Below are positions 10,544 to 22,340 of a stretch of DNA of 32,168 nt, piece after piece; positions within the stretch are counted from its first letter, which is position 1; each line of letters opens with the position of its first letter. The stretch is from Rhodospirillales bacterium (GTDB lineage Bacteria; Pseudomonadota; Alphaproteobacteria; Rhodospirillales; Defluviicoccaceae): the NCBI GenBank assembly GCA_007694935.1, contig REES01000111.1, forward strand, positions 1-32,168, given 5' to 3'. A program made the translations under genes and the position numbers. The notes below the pieces were generated by a model. It was not told the origin of the DNA, did no database searches, and saw only the letters and a list, made by a program, of their open reading frames with translations.

Positions 10544-12670
10544 TCAGCCCGGCTCGCGACGGACCAGCAGCACGAACGAGCGTGGCTCGACGGGATAGGC
10601 GCTGTCGTCGTCGTAATCGCCGTTGGCTGCGAACCCGTCGTCGTTGCTGGTGTCAAACACCAGCGACCAGCCATTGCCCACCTCGATCGCCGGGAGGGTC
10701 CAGTCGAGGCCTTTGTGGTGGGCGTTGAGGATGATCAGGAAGGTCTGGTCCGGCTGCGGCTCGCCCTGCGCCGTCAGAAAGTATTCGCCGGCTTCGCCCC
10801 GCAGCAGACAGCCGAGGAACGAGCCTTCGGCGGCATCCCAGTCCTCGTCCTGCATCTCGCTGCCGTCGGGCTTCAGCCACATGATGTCCTGGATTTCGGT
10901 GCCGGGGATGAAGCGGCGGTGGAAGAAGCGGTCGCGGTGGAACACGATGTGCTCGTAACAGAGGCGGATCAGGTCCCGGGTGAACTGGAGGAAGCCGGCG
11001 TCGCGTTCGACCTGGTCCCAGTCGATCCAACTGATCTCGTTGTCCTGGCAGTAGGGGTTGTTGTTACCCCCCTGGGTCTGCCCGAACTCGTCGCCAGCCA
11101 GGATCATCGGCAAGCCCTGGGACAGCAGCAGCATCGCCAGCATGTTGCGGCGCTGGCGGTCGCGCAGCTTGAGCACCTCAGGGTCATCGGTCGGCCCCTC
11201 GACGCCGCAGTTCCAGCTTTCGTTGCTGTCGGTGCCGTCGCGGTTGTCCTCGCCGTTGGCCTCGTTGTGCTTGTCGTTGTAGGCGACCAAGTCGGCCAGC
11301 GTGAAGCCGTCGTGGGCGGTAATGAAGTTCACGGAGGCCCACGGCCGGCGGCCGTGGGTATCGAACAGGTCGCTGGAGCCGGTGATGCGGGTGGCGAGGT
11401 CGCCCATTAAGCCGCCGTCGCCCTTCCAGAACCGGCGCACGGTATCGCGGTAGCGGTCGTTCCATTCGGCCCAGCCGGCCGGGAAGCCGCCGAGGCGGTA
11501 GCCGCCGTCGCCGACGTCCCACGGCTCCGCGATCAGCTTGACACGCGTCAGCACCGGGTCCTGCCGGCAGGCATCGAGGAAGCCGCTATGGTTGTCGAAG
11601 TGGCCGTCCTCCTCCCGGGCGAGGGTGGTCGCCAAGTCGAAGCGGAACCCGTCCACGTGCATTTCCTCGACCCAGTAGCGCAGGGAATCCATCACCAATT
11701 GAAGAACCCGCGGGTGGCGCAGGTCAAAGGCGTTGCCGCATCCGGTGAAGTCCATGTAATAACGCCGGTTGTCGGGCACGAGGTGGTAATAGGATGCGTT
11801 GTCGATGCCCCGGAACGACAGGGTCGGCCCCATGTGGTTGCCCTCGGCCGTGTGGTTATAGACCACATCCAAGAGCACCTCGATGCCGGCATCATGCATG
11901 GTTCGGACAAACGATTTGAATTCGTCGAGGCCGCCGTTGGAGAGATAAGTCGGATGGGGAGCAAAGTAGCCGAGCGTATTGTAGCCCCAGTAGTTGGCAA
12001 GTCCCTGGTCCACCAAGTGGCGGTCCTGCAGGAAGGTGTGTACCGGAAGCAACTCGATCGCGGTGATCCCGAGACTTTTGATGTAGTCGACCACCGCGGG
12101 CACGGCGAGACCGGCAAAGGTGCCGCGGTGTTTCTCCGGCACCGCCGGGTGGCGCATGGTGAAGCCGCGGGGATGCATCTCATAGATGATGCTTTGGTGC
12201 CATTCGGTGCGCGGCGGGGTGTCCCCCGACCAGTCGAACGCCGCCGGGTCGACCACCCGGCACTTCGGCATCCAGCGGGCATTGTTGCGGCGGTCGAAGC
12301 CGAGATCGGCCTGCTTGCCGCCGACCCGGTAGCCGAAGTGGGCATCGTGCCAGACCAGGTCCCCGACGATCGCCTTGGCATAAGGGTCGAGCAGCAGCTT
12401 GTTGGCATTGAACCGATGGCCGTGGGCCGGGTCGTAAGGCCCATGGACGCGGTAGCCGTAGAGCTGGCCCGGCTTGGCATCGGGCAGGTAGGTGTGCCAG
12501 ACCTCGTCCGTGTACTCCGGCAGGCGGATACGATGGATTTCCCGCCGGCCGTTGCGGTCGAACAGGCAGAGCTCGACCTTCTCGGCGTTCTCCGAGAACA
12601 AGGCGAAGTTGACGCCGTGGCCATCCCAGGTGGCGCCCAGCGGATAGGGCTTTCCGGGCCATACGCGCAT
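10544..12670 (-). CDS. glgX: Glycogen debranching enzyme GlgX (GH13)
   Basis: This 708-residue enzyme hydrolyses alpha-1,6 branches of short limit chains in the glucan. The N-terminal CBM48-like module begins at once (RVWPGKPYPLGATWDG). The GH13 barrel follows with NHTAEG (region II), DGFRFDLATTLARE (nucleophile Asp345), LIAEPWDVG (acid Glu382) and FITAHDGFTLADL (Asp454). The NGEDNRDGTDSNESWNCG block is typical of GlgX/isoamylase-like enzymes. I place the start at 12670 rather than at the in-frame ATG 12685: GGGAG lies 8 nt before 12670, no ribosome site precedes 12685, and the family starts MRVWPG. It is the last gene of the glg/tre cluster, 133 bp after glgB, so it may be partly independent. 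Ends are intact. Confidence 0.95.
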   Translation of the reverse strand: MRVWPGKPYPLGATWDGHGVNFALFSENAEKVELCLFDRNGRREIHRIRLPEYTDEVWHTYLPDAKPGQLYGYRVHGPYDPAHGHRFNANKLLLDPYAKAIVGDLVWHDAHFGYRVGGKQADLGFDRRNNARWMPKCRVVDPAAFDWSGDTPPRTEWHQSIIYEMHPRGFTMRHPAVPEKHRGTFAGLAVPAVVDYIKSLGITAIELLPVHTFLQDRHLVDQGLANYWGYNTLGYFAPHPTYLSNGGLDEFKSFVRTMHDAGIEVLLDVVYNHTAEGNHMGPTLSFRGIDNASYYHLVPDNRRYYMDFTGCGNAFDLRHPRVLQLVMDSLRYWVEEMHVDGFRFDLATTLAREEDGHFDNHSGFLDACRQDPVLTRVKLIAEPWDVGDGGYRLGGFPAGWAEWNDRYRDTVRRFWKGDGGLMGDLATRITGSSDLFDTHGRRPWASVNFITAHDGFTLADLVAYNDKHNEANGEDNRDGTDSNESWNCGVEGPTDDPEVLKLRDRQRRNMLAMLLLSQGLPMILAGDEFGQTQGGNNNPYCQDNEISWIDWDQVERDAGFLQFTRDLIRLCYEHIVFHRDRFFHRRFIPGTEIQDIMWLKPDGSEMQDEDWDAAEGSFLGCLLRGEAGEYFLTAQGEPQPDQTFLIILNAHHKGLDWTLPAIEVGNGWSLVFDTSNDDGFAANGDYDDDSAYPVEPRSFVLLVRREPG

Positions 12671-12779
12671 CACCAAGGCTCCCATTTGTTTGCGTGACGG
12701 GGCGTGCCAAGCTCGCGAGATCAGGCCGCGGTTGGCTTCCCTCGGAACAGAGTTGGCGTCGGATGCACTCCCCGACGGA

Positions 12780-12799
12780 GGAGCGTGACTCGTCGCTCC
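12780..12799 (-). other. Stem-loop in the glgB-glgX gap
   Basis: GGAGCG (12780-12785) and CGCTCC (12794-12799) form a 6-bp stem with an 8-nt loop, four bases past the glgB stop. On the transcribed strand no T-run follows, so a complete intrinsic terminator is unlikely. It could be an mRNA-stability element or partial attenuator before glgX. Confidence 0.35.
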
Positions 12800-12803
12800 C
12801 AGG

Positions 12804-15005
12804 CTATTCCGGCAGCAGAATCACTGCCGCCAGCGGCGGCAGCACCAGATCGATGGAATGCTCGCGGCCGTGGCAGGCGATGGGCTTGGTCATCACCGCA
12901 CCGGCGTTGCCGACGTCGCTGCCGCCGTAGAGGGCGGAATCCGTGTTGAGGCGTTCCAGATACCGTCCAGCGCGCGGCACGCCGATCCGATAGCTCTGCC
13001 GGATCACCGGGGTGAAGTTGCAGACCACGACGGCGAAATCGGCGGGATCCTTGCCCTTGCGCAGGTACGAGATCACGCTGGACTCGACGTCGGTGCAGTC
13101 GATCCATTCGAACCCGTCCGGTTCGCAATCGTGCTCATGCAGGGCGCGCTCGCCGCGGTAGAGGGTGTTGAGATCGCGCACCAACCGTTGCATGCCCTGG
13201 TGGCTGGGATCATCCAGCAGGTGCCAGTCCAGGCTGGAGTTGTGGTCCCACTCCCGCTCCTGAGCGAATTCGCAGCCCATGAACAACAGCTTCTTGCCGG
13301 GGTGGGTGAACATGTAAGCGTAGTAGACGCGCAGATTTGCGAAGCGTTGCCAGCGGTCACCGGGCATTTTGCGGATCAGCGATCCCTTGCCGTGCACCAC
13401 CTCATCATGGGACAGCGGCAGCACGAAGTTCTCGCTGAATGCATAGAGGATTGCGAAGGTCAGGCGGTCATGCACGTACTTGCGGAACACCGGATCCCGG
13501 CTCATGTAGGCCAGGGTATCGTTCATCCACCCCATGTTCCACTTGTAGCCGAACCCGAGGCCACCAAGGTAGGTGGGGCGGGAGACCATCGGCCAGGAGG
13601 TGGATTCCTCGGCAATCGTGGCGGTATCGGGCTGGTGTTCGTACAGCACCTCGTTCATCCGCCGGAGGAACCCGATCGCCTCCAGGTTCTCGTTGCCGCC
13701 GTAGGCGTTGGGGACCCACTCACCGGCGGGCCGGCTGTAATCCAGGTAGAGCATCGAGGCGACAGCATCCACCCGGAGTGCGTCGATGTGGTACTCTTCC
13801 AGCCAGAACAGCGCGTTGTTCAACAAGTAATCGGCCACCTCGTAACGGCCGTAGTTGTAGATCAGGGTGCCCCAGTCCTTGTGCCGGCCCTGGCGGGGAT
13901 CGGCATGCTCGTACAGGTTCGTCCCGTCGAAGTTGCCAAGGCCGTGGGCATCCGTCGGGAAATGCCCCGGCACCCAGTCGGCGATCACGCCGATGCCGGC
14001 GAGATGGCACCGATCGACGAAATCACGGAACTCATCCGGGCGGCCGAAGCGGCTGGTGGGTGCGAACAGGCCGATCGGCTGATAGCCCCATGACCCGTCG
14101 AACGGGTGTTCGCTGATCGGCAGCAGCTCGATGTGAGTGAAACCCATGTCCTTGACGTAGGGGATCAGGGTCTCGGCCAGCTCGGGATAGGTGAGGTAGC
14201 TGTTGCCGGCATCCACGTTGCGCCGCCACGAGCCCAGATGCACCTCGTAGATCGACACCGGCGCATCGCGGTCGATGGCCGCACCCCGCTGCTTCATCCA
14301 CTTGTTGTCGTGCCAGCGGAAGCGCTCGATATCGGTGACGATACCGGCGGTTCCCGGCGCCTGCTCGCAGAAAAACGCGAAGGGATCGAGCTTGAGCGGC
14401 AGCAGGTCACCCTTCTTGGTCATGACCGAGTACTTGTACAGGGTGCCTTCCTGCACGCCGGGCACGAACAGCTCCCACACCCCGCATTCGACCCTGAAGC
14501 GCATGGGGTGGCGCCGCTCGTCCCAGTTGTTGAAGTCGCCCACGACGCTGACCCGCCCGGCCCCGGGCGCCCAGACCGCGAAGCCGACGCCGGCAACGCC
14601 GTCCATGGTCATGATGTGGGCGCCGAGCTTTTCGTCCAGGCGGAGGTGCTTGCCTTCGGCGATCAGGTAGACGTCGAGTTCGCCGAGAAACGGGGGAAAC
14701 CGGTACGGGTCTTCCACTTCCTGCTCGCCCGCCGCGGTTTCGATGCGAAAGCGGTAGGGGAAACGCTGCTGCGACCGGCTCACCGGTCCGGCGAACAGGC
14801 CCGCTTCATGGAGCTTGGGCAGCTCGGCGATGACCTTGCCGTTGCGCAGGTCGACCACATGAACCCGCTGCGCCAGCGGAAGAAACGCCCGGATCACCAG
14901 TCCCTGGCCCTTTTCCGCGAGATGCGGCCCAAGGAACGAAAACGGATCCGGATGCCGGGCCGAGACGATCCGATCGACGTTCTGGGTCAGTTGCGGAATG
15001 GCCAT
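12804..15005 (-). CDS. glgB: 1,4-alpha-glucan branching enzyme GlgB
   Basis: A 733-residue GH13 enzyme that cuts alpha-1,4 chains and rejoins them as alpha-1,6 branches. It has two N-terminal beta modules (about 20-110 and 125-220, the second a CBM48 with [17 protein letters not shown]), then the catalytic barrel and a C-terminal beta domain. The active-site set is [18 protein letters not shown] (nucleophile Asp413), ATIAEEST (acid Glu466) and [12 protein letters not shown] (Asp534). Length and domain order match the E. coli-type long GlgB. The start is supported by AGGAAG 8 nt upstream. It sits between treS and glgX on one strand. In GlgE-pathway organisms GlgB branches the linear maltose-derived chains made by GlgE. 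No defects are visible. Confidence 0.96.
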   Translation of the reverse strand: MAIPQLTQNVDRIVSARHPDPFSFLGPHLAEKGQGLVIRAFLPLAQRVHVVDLRNGKVIAELPKLHEAGLFAGPVSRSQQRFPYRFRIETAAGEQEVEDPYRFPPFLGELDVYLIAEGKHLRLDEKLGAHIMTMDGVAGVGFAVWAPGAGRVSVVGDFNNWDERRHPMRFRVECGVWELFVPGVQEGTLYKYSVMTKKGDLLPLKLDPFAFFCEQAPGTAGIVTDIERFRWHDNKWMKQRGAAIDRDAPVSIYEVHLGSWRRNVDAGNSYLTYPELAETLIPYVKDMGFTHIELLPISEHPFDGSWGYQPIGLFAPTSRFGRPDEFRDFVDRCHLAGIGVIADWVPGHFPTDAHGLGNFDGTNLYEHADPRQGRHKDWGTLIYNYGRYEVADYLLNNALFWLEEYHIDALRVDAVASMLYLDYSRPAGEWVPNAYGGNENLEAIGFLRRMNEVLYEHQPDTATIAEESTSWPMVSRPTYLGGLGFGYKWNMGWMNDTLAYMSRDPVFRKYVHDRLTFAILYAFSENFVLPLSHDEVVHGKGSLIRKMPGDRWQRFANLRVYYAYMFTHPGKKLLFMGCEFAQEREWDHNSSLDWHLLDDPSHQGMQRLVRDLNTLYRGERALHEHDCEPDGFEWIDCTDVESSVISYLRKGKDPADFAVVVCNFTPVIRQSYRIGVPRAGRYLERLNTDSALYGGSDVGNAGAVMTKPIACHGREHSIDLVLPPLAAVILLPE

Positions 15006-15035
15006 AGGTGCTACTTCCTATACTACCCGAGCCGA

Positions 15036-15047
15036 TCCCGATCGGGA
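15036..15047. promoter_or_regulatory. 12-bp perfect palindrome in the treS-glgB gap
   Basis: TCCCGATCGGGA is a perfect 12-bp palindrome 31 bp upstream of the glgB start, inside the widest gap (161 bp) of the cluster. Its place suggests an operator or internal control point, but I found no convincing promoter hexamers beside it, and I see no exact second copy upstream of the other cluster genes. Confidence 0.3.
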
Positions 15048-15166
15048 CGTCGCTTCGCTCCGCGAACTCCGCCCCGCCGGGTCACGGCGTCCGCGGATCG
15101 ACACTTTAAGGGTATCGACGCCCCGGCACCAGAAGGGGATTGCTCCGGGAACGATCCGGCTCCGTC

Positions 15167-18445
<3,279 letters not shown>

Positions 18446-18474
18446 GGTACTCTCCCTGTGGTTTCTTGATCATT

Positions 18475-20901
18475 TTACCAACCGACATCCCCAATCCGCG
18501 TGATGCGGAAAATTTCGCATGGGTTCACGTACGGGTCCAACCGGATCCAGTGCTTGGCGCCTTGCCATTCCAGACGCCGGAATGAAAACAGCTCCTCGGC
18601 AATGAATCGGTCCCGCGGCCCCAGCCCCATCTCTTCCAGGGGAAAGCTTACGAAGCCGTCATTCGCGACAAACGGATCGAGATTGACCGCGATAAACAGC
18701 ATGTTCCGGCGATCCGGGGTCATCTTCCCGTAGAAGAGTATATTGTCACTGGTCGACGGATAGAATCGAAGGTTATCGAGCTCATGCAGGGCCGGGTTGT
18801 CGCGGCGGATCTGGTTGATGCGCGTAATGTAGTCCTTGATGTTCCCCGGCTGATCCCAATCCCAGACCTTGTATTCATACTTTTCGGAATTCAGATACTC
18901 TTCCTTGCCCGGGATCGGGGTCGCTTCGCACAGCTCGAAGCCGTTGTACATGCCATAGACGCTGGACAGCGTCGCCGCCAGCACCAGGCGAATCTGGTGC
19001 GCCGGCCGTCCGCCGGTCTGCAGATAGGGCGGGTTGATATCCGGCGTATTGGTAAAGAAGTTCGGCCGCAGGTACTCTTTGACATCGGTCTGAGTCAACT
19101 CGGTCAGATATTCGGTGAGTTCCTGCTTGCCGTGCCGCCAAGTGAAATATGTGTACGACTGGCCGAAGCCGATCTTGGCCATCATCTTCAGCATCGGCGG
19201 GCGGGTGAAAGCCTCGGCCAGGAAAATCACGTCCGGATGTTTTTCCTGTACCTCTCGGATCAACCACTCCCAGAATGGCACCGGCTTGGTATGGGGGTTG
19301 TCGACCCGGAAGATCTTCACCCCTTGGTCGACCCAAAAGTTGACTACAAACAACAACTCTTCCCAAAGCGACTGCCAGTCAGTGCAGTAAAAGTCGACGT
19401 TGACGATGTCCTGGTATTTCTTTGGAGGATTTTCGGCATACTTGATGGAGCCGTCGGCACGGAACAGGAACCACTCAGGATGGTCCTTGATCCAAGGATG
19501 GTCCGGGGAGCATTGCACGGCGAAATCCAACGCCACTTCCATCCCCTGGGCATGGCAGGCGGCCACGAACCGGCGGAAGTCCTCCAAGGTGCCGAGCTCG
19601 GGATGGATCGCCGTGTGCCCCCCTTCCGGCCCCCCGATGGCGTACGGGCTACCCGGATCGTCCGGCCCGGCATTGAGGGTGTTGTTGCGCCCCTTACGGA
19701 AGGTGCGGCCGATGGGATGGATCGGCACGAAGTAGACCACATCAAAGCCCATCCGCCGCACTTCGGGCAGCCGGGCCTCGCAGTCGGCAAAGGTGGCGCT
19801 GCGGCCCGGTATCTGACCCTGGGAGCGGGGGAACATCTCGTACCAGGCGGCGTAGCGGGCCTGAAGGCGGTCGACCATCACCTCCAGTTCCTTGTCATAG
19901 CGGATGGCGGTCGACCGGTCGGGCCAGCGCGCCATCATCGCCCGAACGTCCTGGCCCAGCAGCAGGGATGCCCGCGCCCCATCATCCAGGGCCTTGAACG
20001 CGTCCAGGACCGCCTGCAGCCGCTTGGCATCGTCGCCTTGCGCCCGGGCGGCCGCCTCCTCCACCAGTTCGCGCCCTTCCACCAGTTCCAGGTGCACGTT
20101 CTGACCGGCACCCAGCTTCTTTTCGACCTCATCGCACCAGGAGGCGAACAGATCCGTCCACGCCTCGACGGTGAACAGATAGCGGGCGTTCTCGTATAGA
20201 GCGATGCTGCCGGCCCATTCGGCGAGGCCGAAATTGACCTCCCGCATCGGCGACTCGCGCCACTGGCTCTCGCTGATCCGGCGGTAGAGGATCACGGCCG
20301 AGAGCTTGTCATGGCCTTCGCGAAAGATCTCCGCGGTGACGTGCAGGGTGTCGCCCACCTCCCGCTTCACGGGATAGCGGCCACAGTTGACCTGGGGCTG
20401 GACGTTCTGGATGACGATCGAACGGCTGCGCGCCTTTTCGGCCAGCGGCAGGAACAACCGATGGGCGCGGCCCCGCGCCGATTCGTCCTTGTGGTGCCGG
20501 TGGGGTGCCGCATCGTCATCGGCAGCCGGCTGCGAGGGCGTCGCCGGGGGTGATGCGGCTTCGTCCTTGGGTGGCATCGCCGTCCCGGCGACGGACGGCT
20601 TCGGGGGCGTCGCAGGATCGGTGGCCGCCTGTGTCGACGGCGGCGCCTTCTCCACTGCCGAAGGGGCGTCGGGCTTGGCGGCAACGGTCGGCCCTTGCGG
20701 GGACGGGGGAACGCCCGGAGCACCCGCCTGGCGGGGCGCGGGAGCCGCCGGGCCCTTCGCAGCCGTCGTGGCCGCCGTCGGCGCATCACCACCCGGCTTC
20801 TTGGCGCCGGCGTCCGACGCCGACGGACCTTGCGTCCCAGGATCGGACTTCGTTGGATCAGCCGGTCCCGGATTGCCCTTTCCAGAATCCTTTACCGTCA
20901 T
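18475..20901 (-). CDS. glgE: Alpha-1,4-glucan:maltose-1-phosphate maltosyltransferase GlgE with long disordered N-terminal tail
   Basis: An 808-residue GH13 transferase that adds maltose units from alpha-maltose-1-phosphate to the non-reducing end of alpha-1,4-glucans. The GlgE core starts around residue 160 (IVIQNVQPQVNCGRYPVKRE). It includes FVPIHPIGRTFRKGRNN (391-407), FRVDNPHTKP (nucleophile Asp534), FLAEAFTRPPM (acid Glu563) and a typical C-terminal beta domain. Residues 1 to about 140 are an unusual extension made almost wholly of Pro, Ala, Thr, Ser, Gly, Asp and Lys, ending in HRHHKDE. Typical stand-alone GlgE is about 650-700 residues, so this tail is extra. Start 20901 has a good GGGAGGGG. 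Base composition falls in the 3' half (28 G+C of 60 at 18841-18900). It lies 47 bp after the GH13 gene and 29 bp before treS. Confidence 0.93.
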   Translation of the reverse strand: MTVKDSGKGNPGPADPTKSDPGTQGPSASDAGAKKPGGDAPTAATTAAKGPAAPAPRQAGAPGVPPSPQGPTVAAKPDAPSAVEKAPPSTQAATDPATPPKPSVAGTAMPPKDEAASPPATPSQPAADDDAAPHRHHKDESARGRAHRLFLPLAEKARSRSIVIQNVQPQVNCGRYPVKREVGDTLHVTAEIFREGHDKLSAVILYRRISESQWRESPMREVNFGLAEWAGSIALYENARYLFTVEAWTDLFASWCDEVEKKLGAGQNVHLELVEGRELVEEAAARAQGDDAKRLQAVLDAFKALDDGARASLLLGQDVRAMMARWPDRSTAIRYDKELEVMVDRLQARYAAWYEMFPRSQGQIPGRSATFADCEARLPEVRRMGFDVVYFVPIHPIGRTFRKGRNNTLNAGPDDPGSPYAIGGPEGGHTAIHPELGTLEDFRRFVAACHAQGMEVALDFAVQCSPDHPWIKDHPEWFLFRADGSIKYAENPPKKYQDIVNVDFYCTDWQSLWEELLFVVNFWVDQGVKIFRVDNPHTKPVPFWEWLIREVQEKHPDVIFLAEAFTRPPMLKMMAKIGFGQSYTYFTWRHGKQELTEYLTELTQTDVKEYLRPNFFTNTPDINPPYLQTGGRPAHQIRLVLAATLSSVYGMYNGFELCEATPIPGKEEYLNSEKYEYKVWDWDQPGNIKDYITRINQIRRDNPALHELDNLRFYPSTSDNILFYGKMTPDRRNMLFIAVNLDPFVANDGFVSFPLEEMGLGPRDRFIAEELFSFRRLEWQGAKHWIRLDPYVNPCEIFRITRIGDVGW

Positions 20902-20948
20902 CAGCCCCTCCCGGTTTCGTTGTCAGGCGCGCGCCGTCCCGAGGCGCG

Positions 20949-22256
20949 TCAGCGTGCGAACACTCTTACCTCTCCCGGCGCCAATGTCACCTCCTTACCG
21001 GACGGAATCGGCTCACCCTTGTGTCCCGGAGTGAGTTCGCGTCCGCCGTGGATATCGCCGTCGAGCCCATGGAGGTGCACGGTAACGCCATTCCACCGGT
21101 CGGGGTTGATCAGGGTCACCGCCCAGTCGCCGCCGGTGTCGCTGCGCCGGACCAAGCAGACCGCCCGGTCGCCATCCAGCCGGACATGACGCTGGGGACC
21201 TTCCTCGTTCAGCACCGGCACCGATGCCTTCATCGCATTCACCTCGGCGATGAAGTCGGTCAGGTCGAACGCCGGGGTCTCCCAGTCGTCGGGAGTCGTC
21301 TTGACGACATGCAGCTTCTTCCGGAAGCCGTATTCGTAGCCCATCGGCATCATCACCCCCGTGGAGAAGGCGGCCGCAAAGACGTAGGTCTGACGGTACG
21401 CCCGCTCCACCACCTTGGGATCGTTGAGCCCGTGCTGGGCCAGTTCGGTGGCGAGGCGTTCGGTGTCATGAGTCTCCGGGAAGGAGACCGAGGGGGCGAT
21501 GGAGCGGAACTTCTCGTATTGTTCCAGCAGCCAGTCGGACCGGAAGTCCCACCACTTGGCGCTGTTCATCAGGCAATCGAACCCGGCCGACCGAAGCTGC
21601 TCCACCTGTTCCAGCAGGGCGCCCAGGCTTTCGGCCATGAATACGGTGTCGTCGAAATCCTTGCGGATCGCCTCGAACAGCGTCCGCCACACCGCGTTCG
21701 GCACCTTGTAGGCCGCATCGCAGCGGAAGCCGCGCACACCGAGGCCGGCATAGTACCGGACGACCTTGACGAAGTAGTCGATGATCTCCTGACGTTCGGG
21801 ACGATCGCGGAAGTCGATCTCCGCGAGGTCATACCAGACCGTCTTCTTCGACGTGTCGGCCGGGTCGATGGCATAGGGATTGGCCACTGAGCCGTCGGGG
21901 TTGCGCACGAACCAGTTGGCGTGATGCTCGGTCATCGGCGAGTCGATGGCGGTATGATTGATGACCAGGTCCATCATCACCATCAGGTTGCGCTCGTCAC
22001 AGGCCTTGACGAAGCGCTTGATCAGATCGTCGGTGGAGCGCCGCGACTTGCCGCGAAAGACGGGGTTGAGCCGATAATAGTCCTTGACGGCATAGAGGCT
22101 TCCCGATTCCCCCACGGCATGAAAGGGGTTTACGAACACGGTGTTGAACCCCATGCCCTGGATGCGGTCGAGGTGCTTCTGCCACTCATCGATGGAACCG
22201 GCCAGAAGCGGAAACAGGTTGTAGATGCGAAGCCCCTCCGCGGGTGTCGTACTCAT
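20949..22256 (-). CDS. Stand-alone GH13 alpha-amylase-like protein of the glgE cluster
   Basis: A 435-residue GH13 protein with no signal peptide, so cytosolic. It starts directly at the barrel (LRIYNLFPLLAGSIDEWQKH). The four regions are visible: MDLVINHTAIDSP (region I), GVRGFRCDAAYKVP (nucleophile Asp180), TVFMAESLGA (acid Glu209) and PETHDTERLA (Asp264). A short C-terminal beta domain ends in GEVRVFAR. It lacks the CBM48 modules of GlgB and GlgX. In many Proteobacteria, as I recall, a domain like this is fused to the N terminus of GlgE in a protein of about 1100 residues; here it is a separate gene just upstream of glgE. The substrate is unknown, but a role on the alpha-glucan or its short oligosaccharides is likely. 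GGGGAGGA precedes the ATG; glgM ends 84 bp upstream. Confidence 0.85.
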   Translation of the reverse strand: MSTTPAEGLRIYNLFPLLAGSIDEWQKHLDRIQGMGFNTVFVNPFHAVGESGSLYAVKDYYRLNPVFRGKSRRSTDDLIKRFVKACDERNLMVMMDLVINHTAIDSPMTEHHANWFVRNPDGSVANPYAIDPADTSKKTVWYDLAEIDFRDRPERQEIIDYFVKVVRYYAGLGVRGFRCDAAYKVPNAVWRTLFEAIRKDFDDTVFMAESLGALLEQVEQLRSAGFDCLMNSAKWWDFRSDWLLEQYEKFRSIAPSVSFPETHDTERLATELAQHGLNDPKVVERAYRQTYVFAAAFSTGVMMPMGYEYGFRKKLHVVKTTPDDWETPAFDLTDFIAEVNAMKASVPVLNEEGPQRHVRLDGDRAVCLVRRSDTGGDWAVTLINPDRWNGVTVHLHGLDGDIHGGRELTPGHKGEPIPSGKEVTLAPGEVRVFAR

Positions 22257-22340
22257 TGCGGTCCTCCCCTCTGGATCATTCCCCTGAACGTCGCCCCTGC
22301 CGGTCCGATGCGGCGTCGGCGCATGGCGTGCCGTCGACCC

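Noticed and set aside
12671-12685. Upstream ATG (12685) as the glgX start
   Set aside because: There is no Shine-Dalgarno before it, while ATG 12670 has GGGAG at 8 nt and matches the family N terminus.
20480-20901. Non-coding sequence mis-read as the GlgE N terminus
   Set aside because: The frame is uninterrupted to a start codon with a strong GGGAGGGG, and residue choice (Pro/Ala/Thr/Asp/Lys) resembles a real disordered linker, so I kept it in the CDS.
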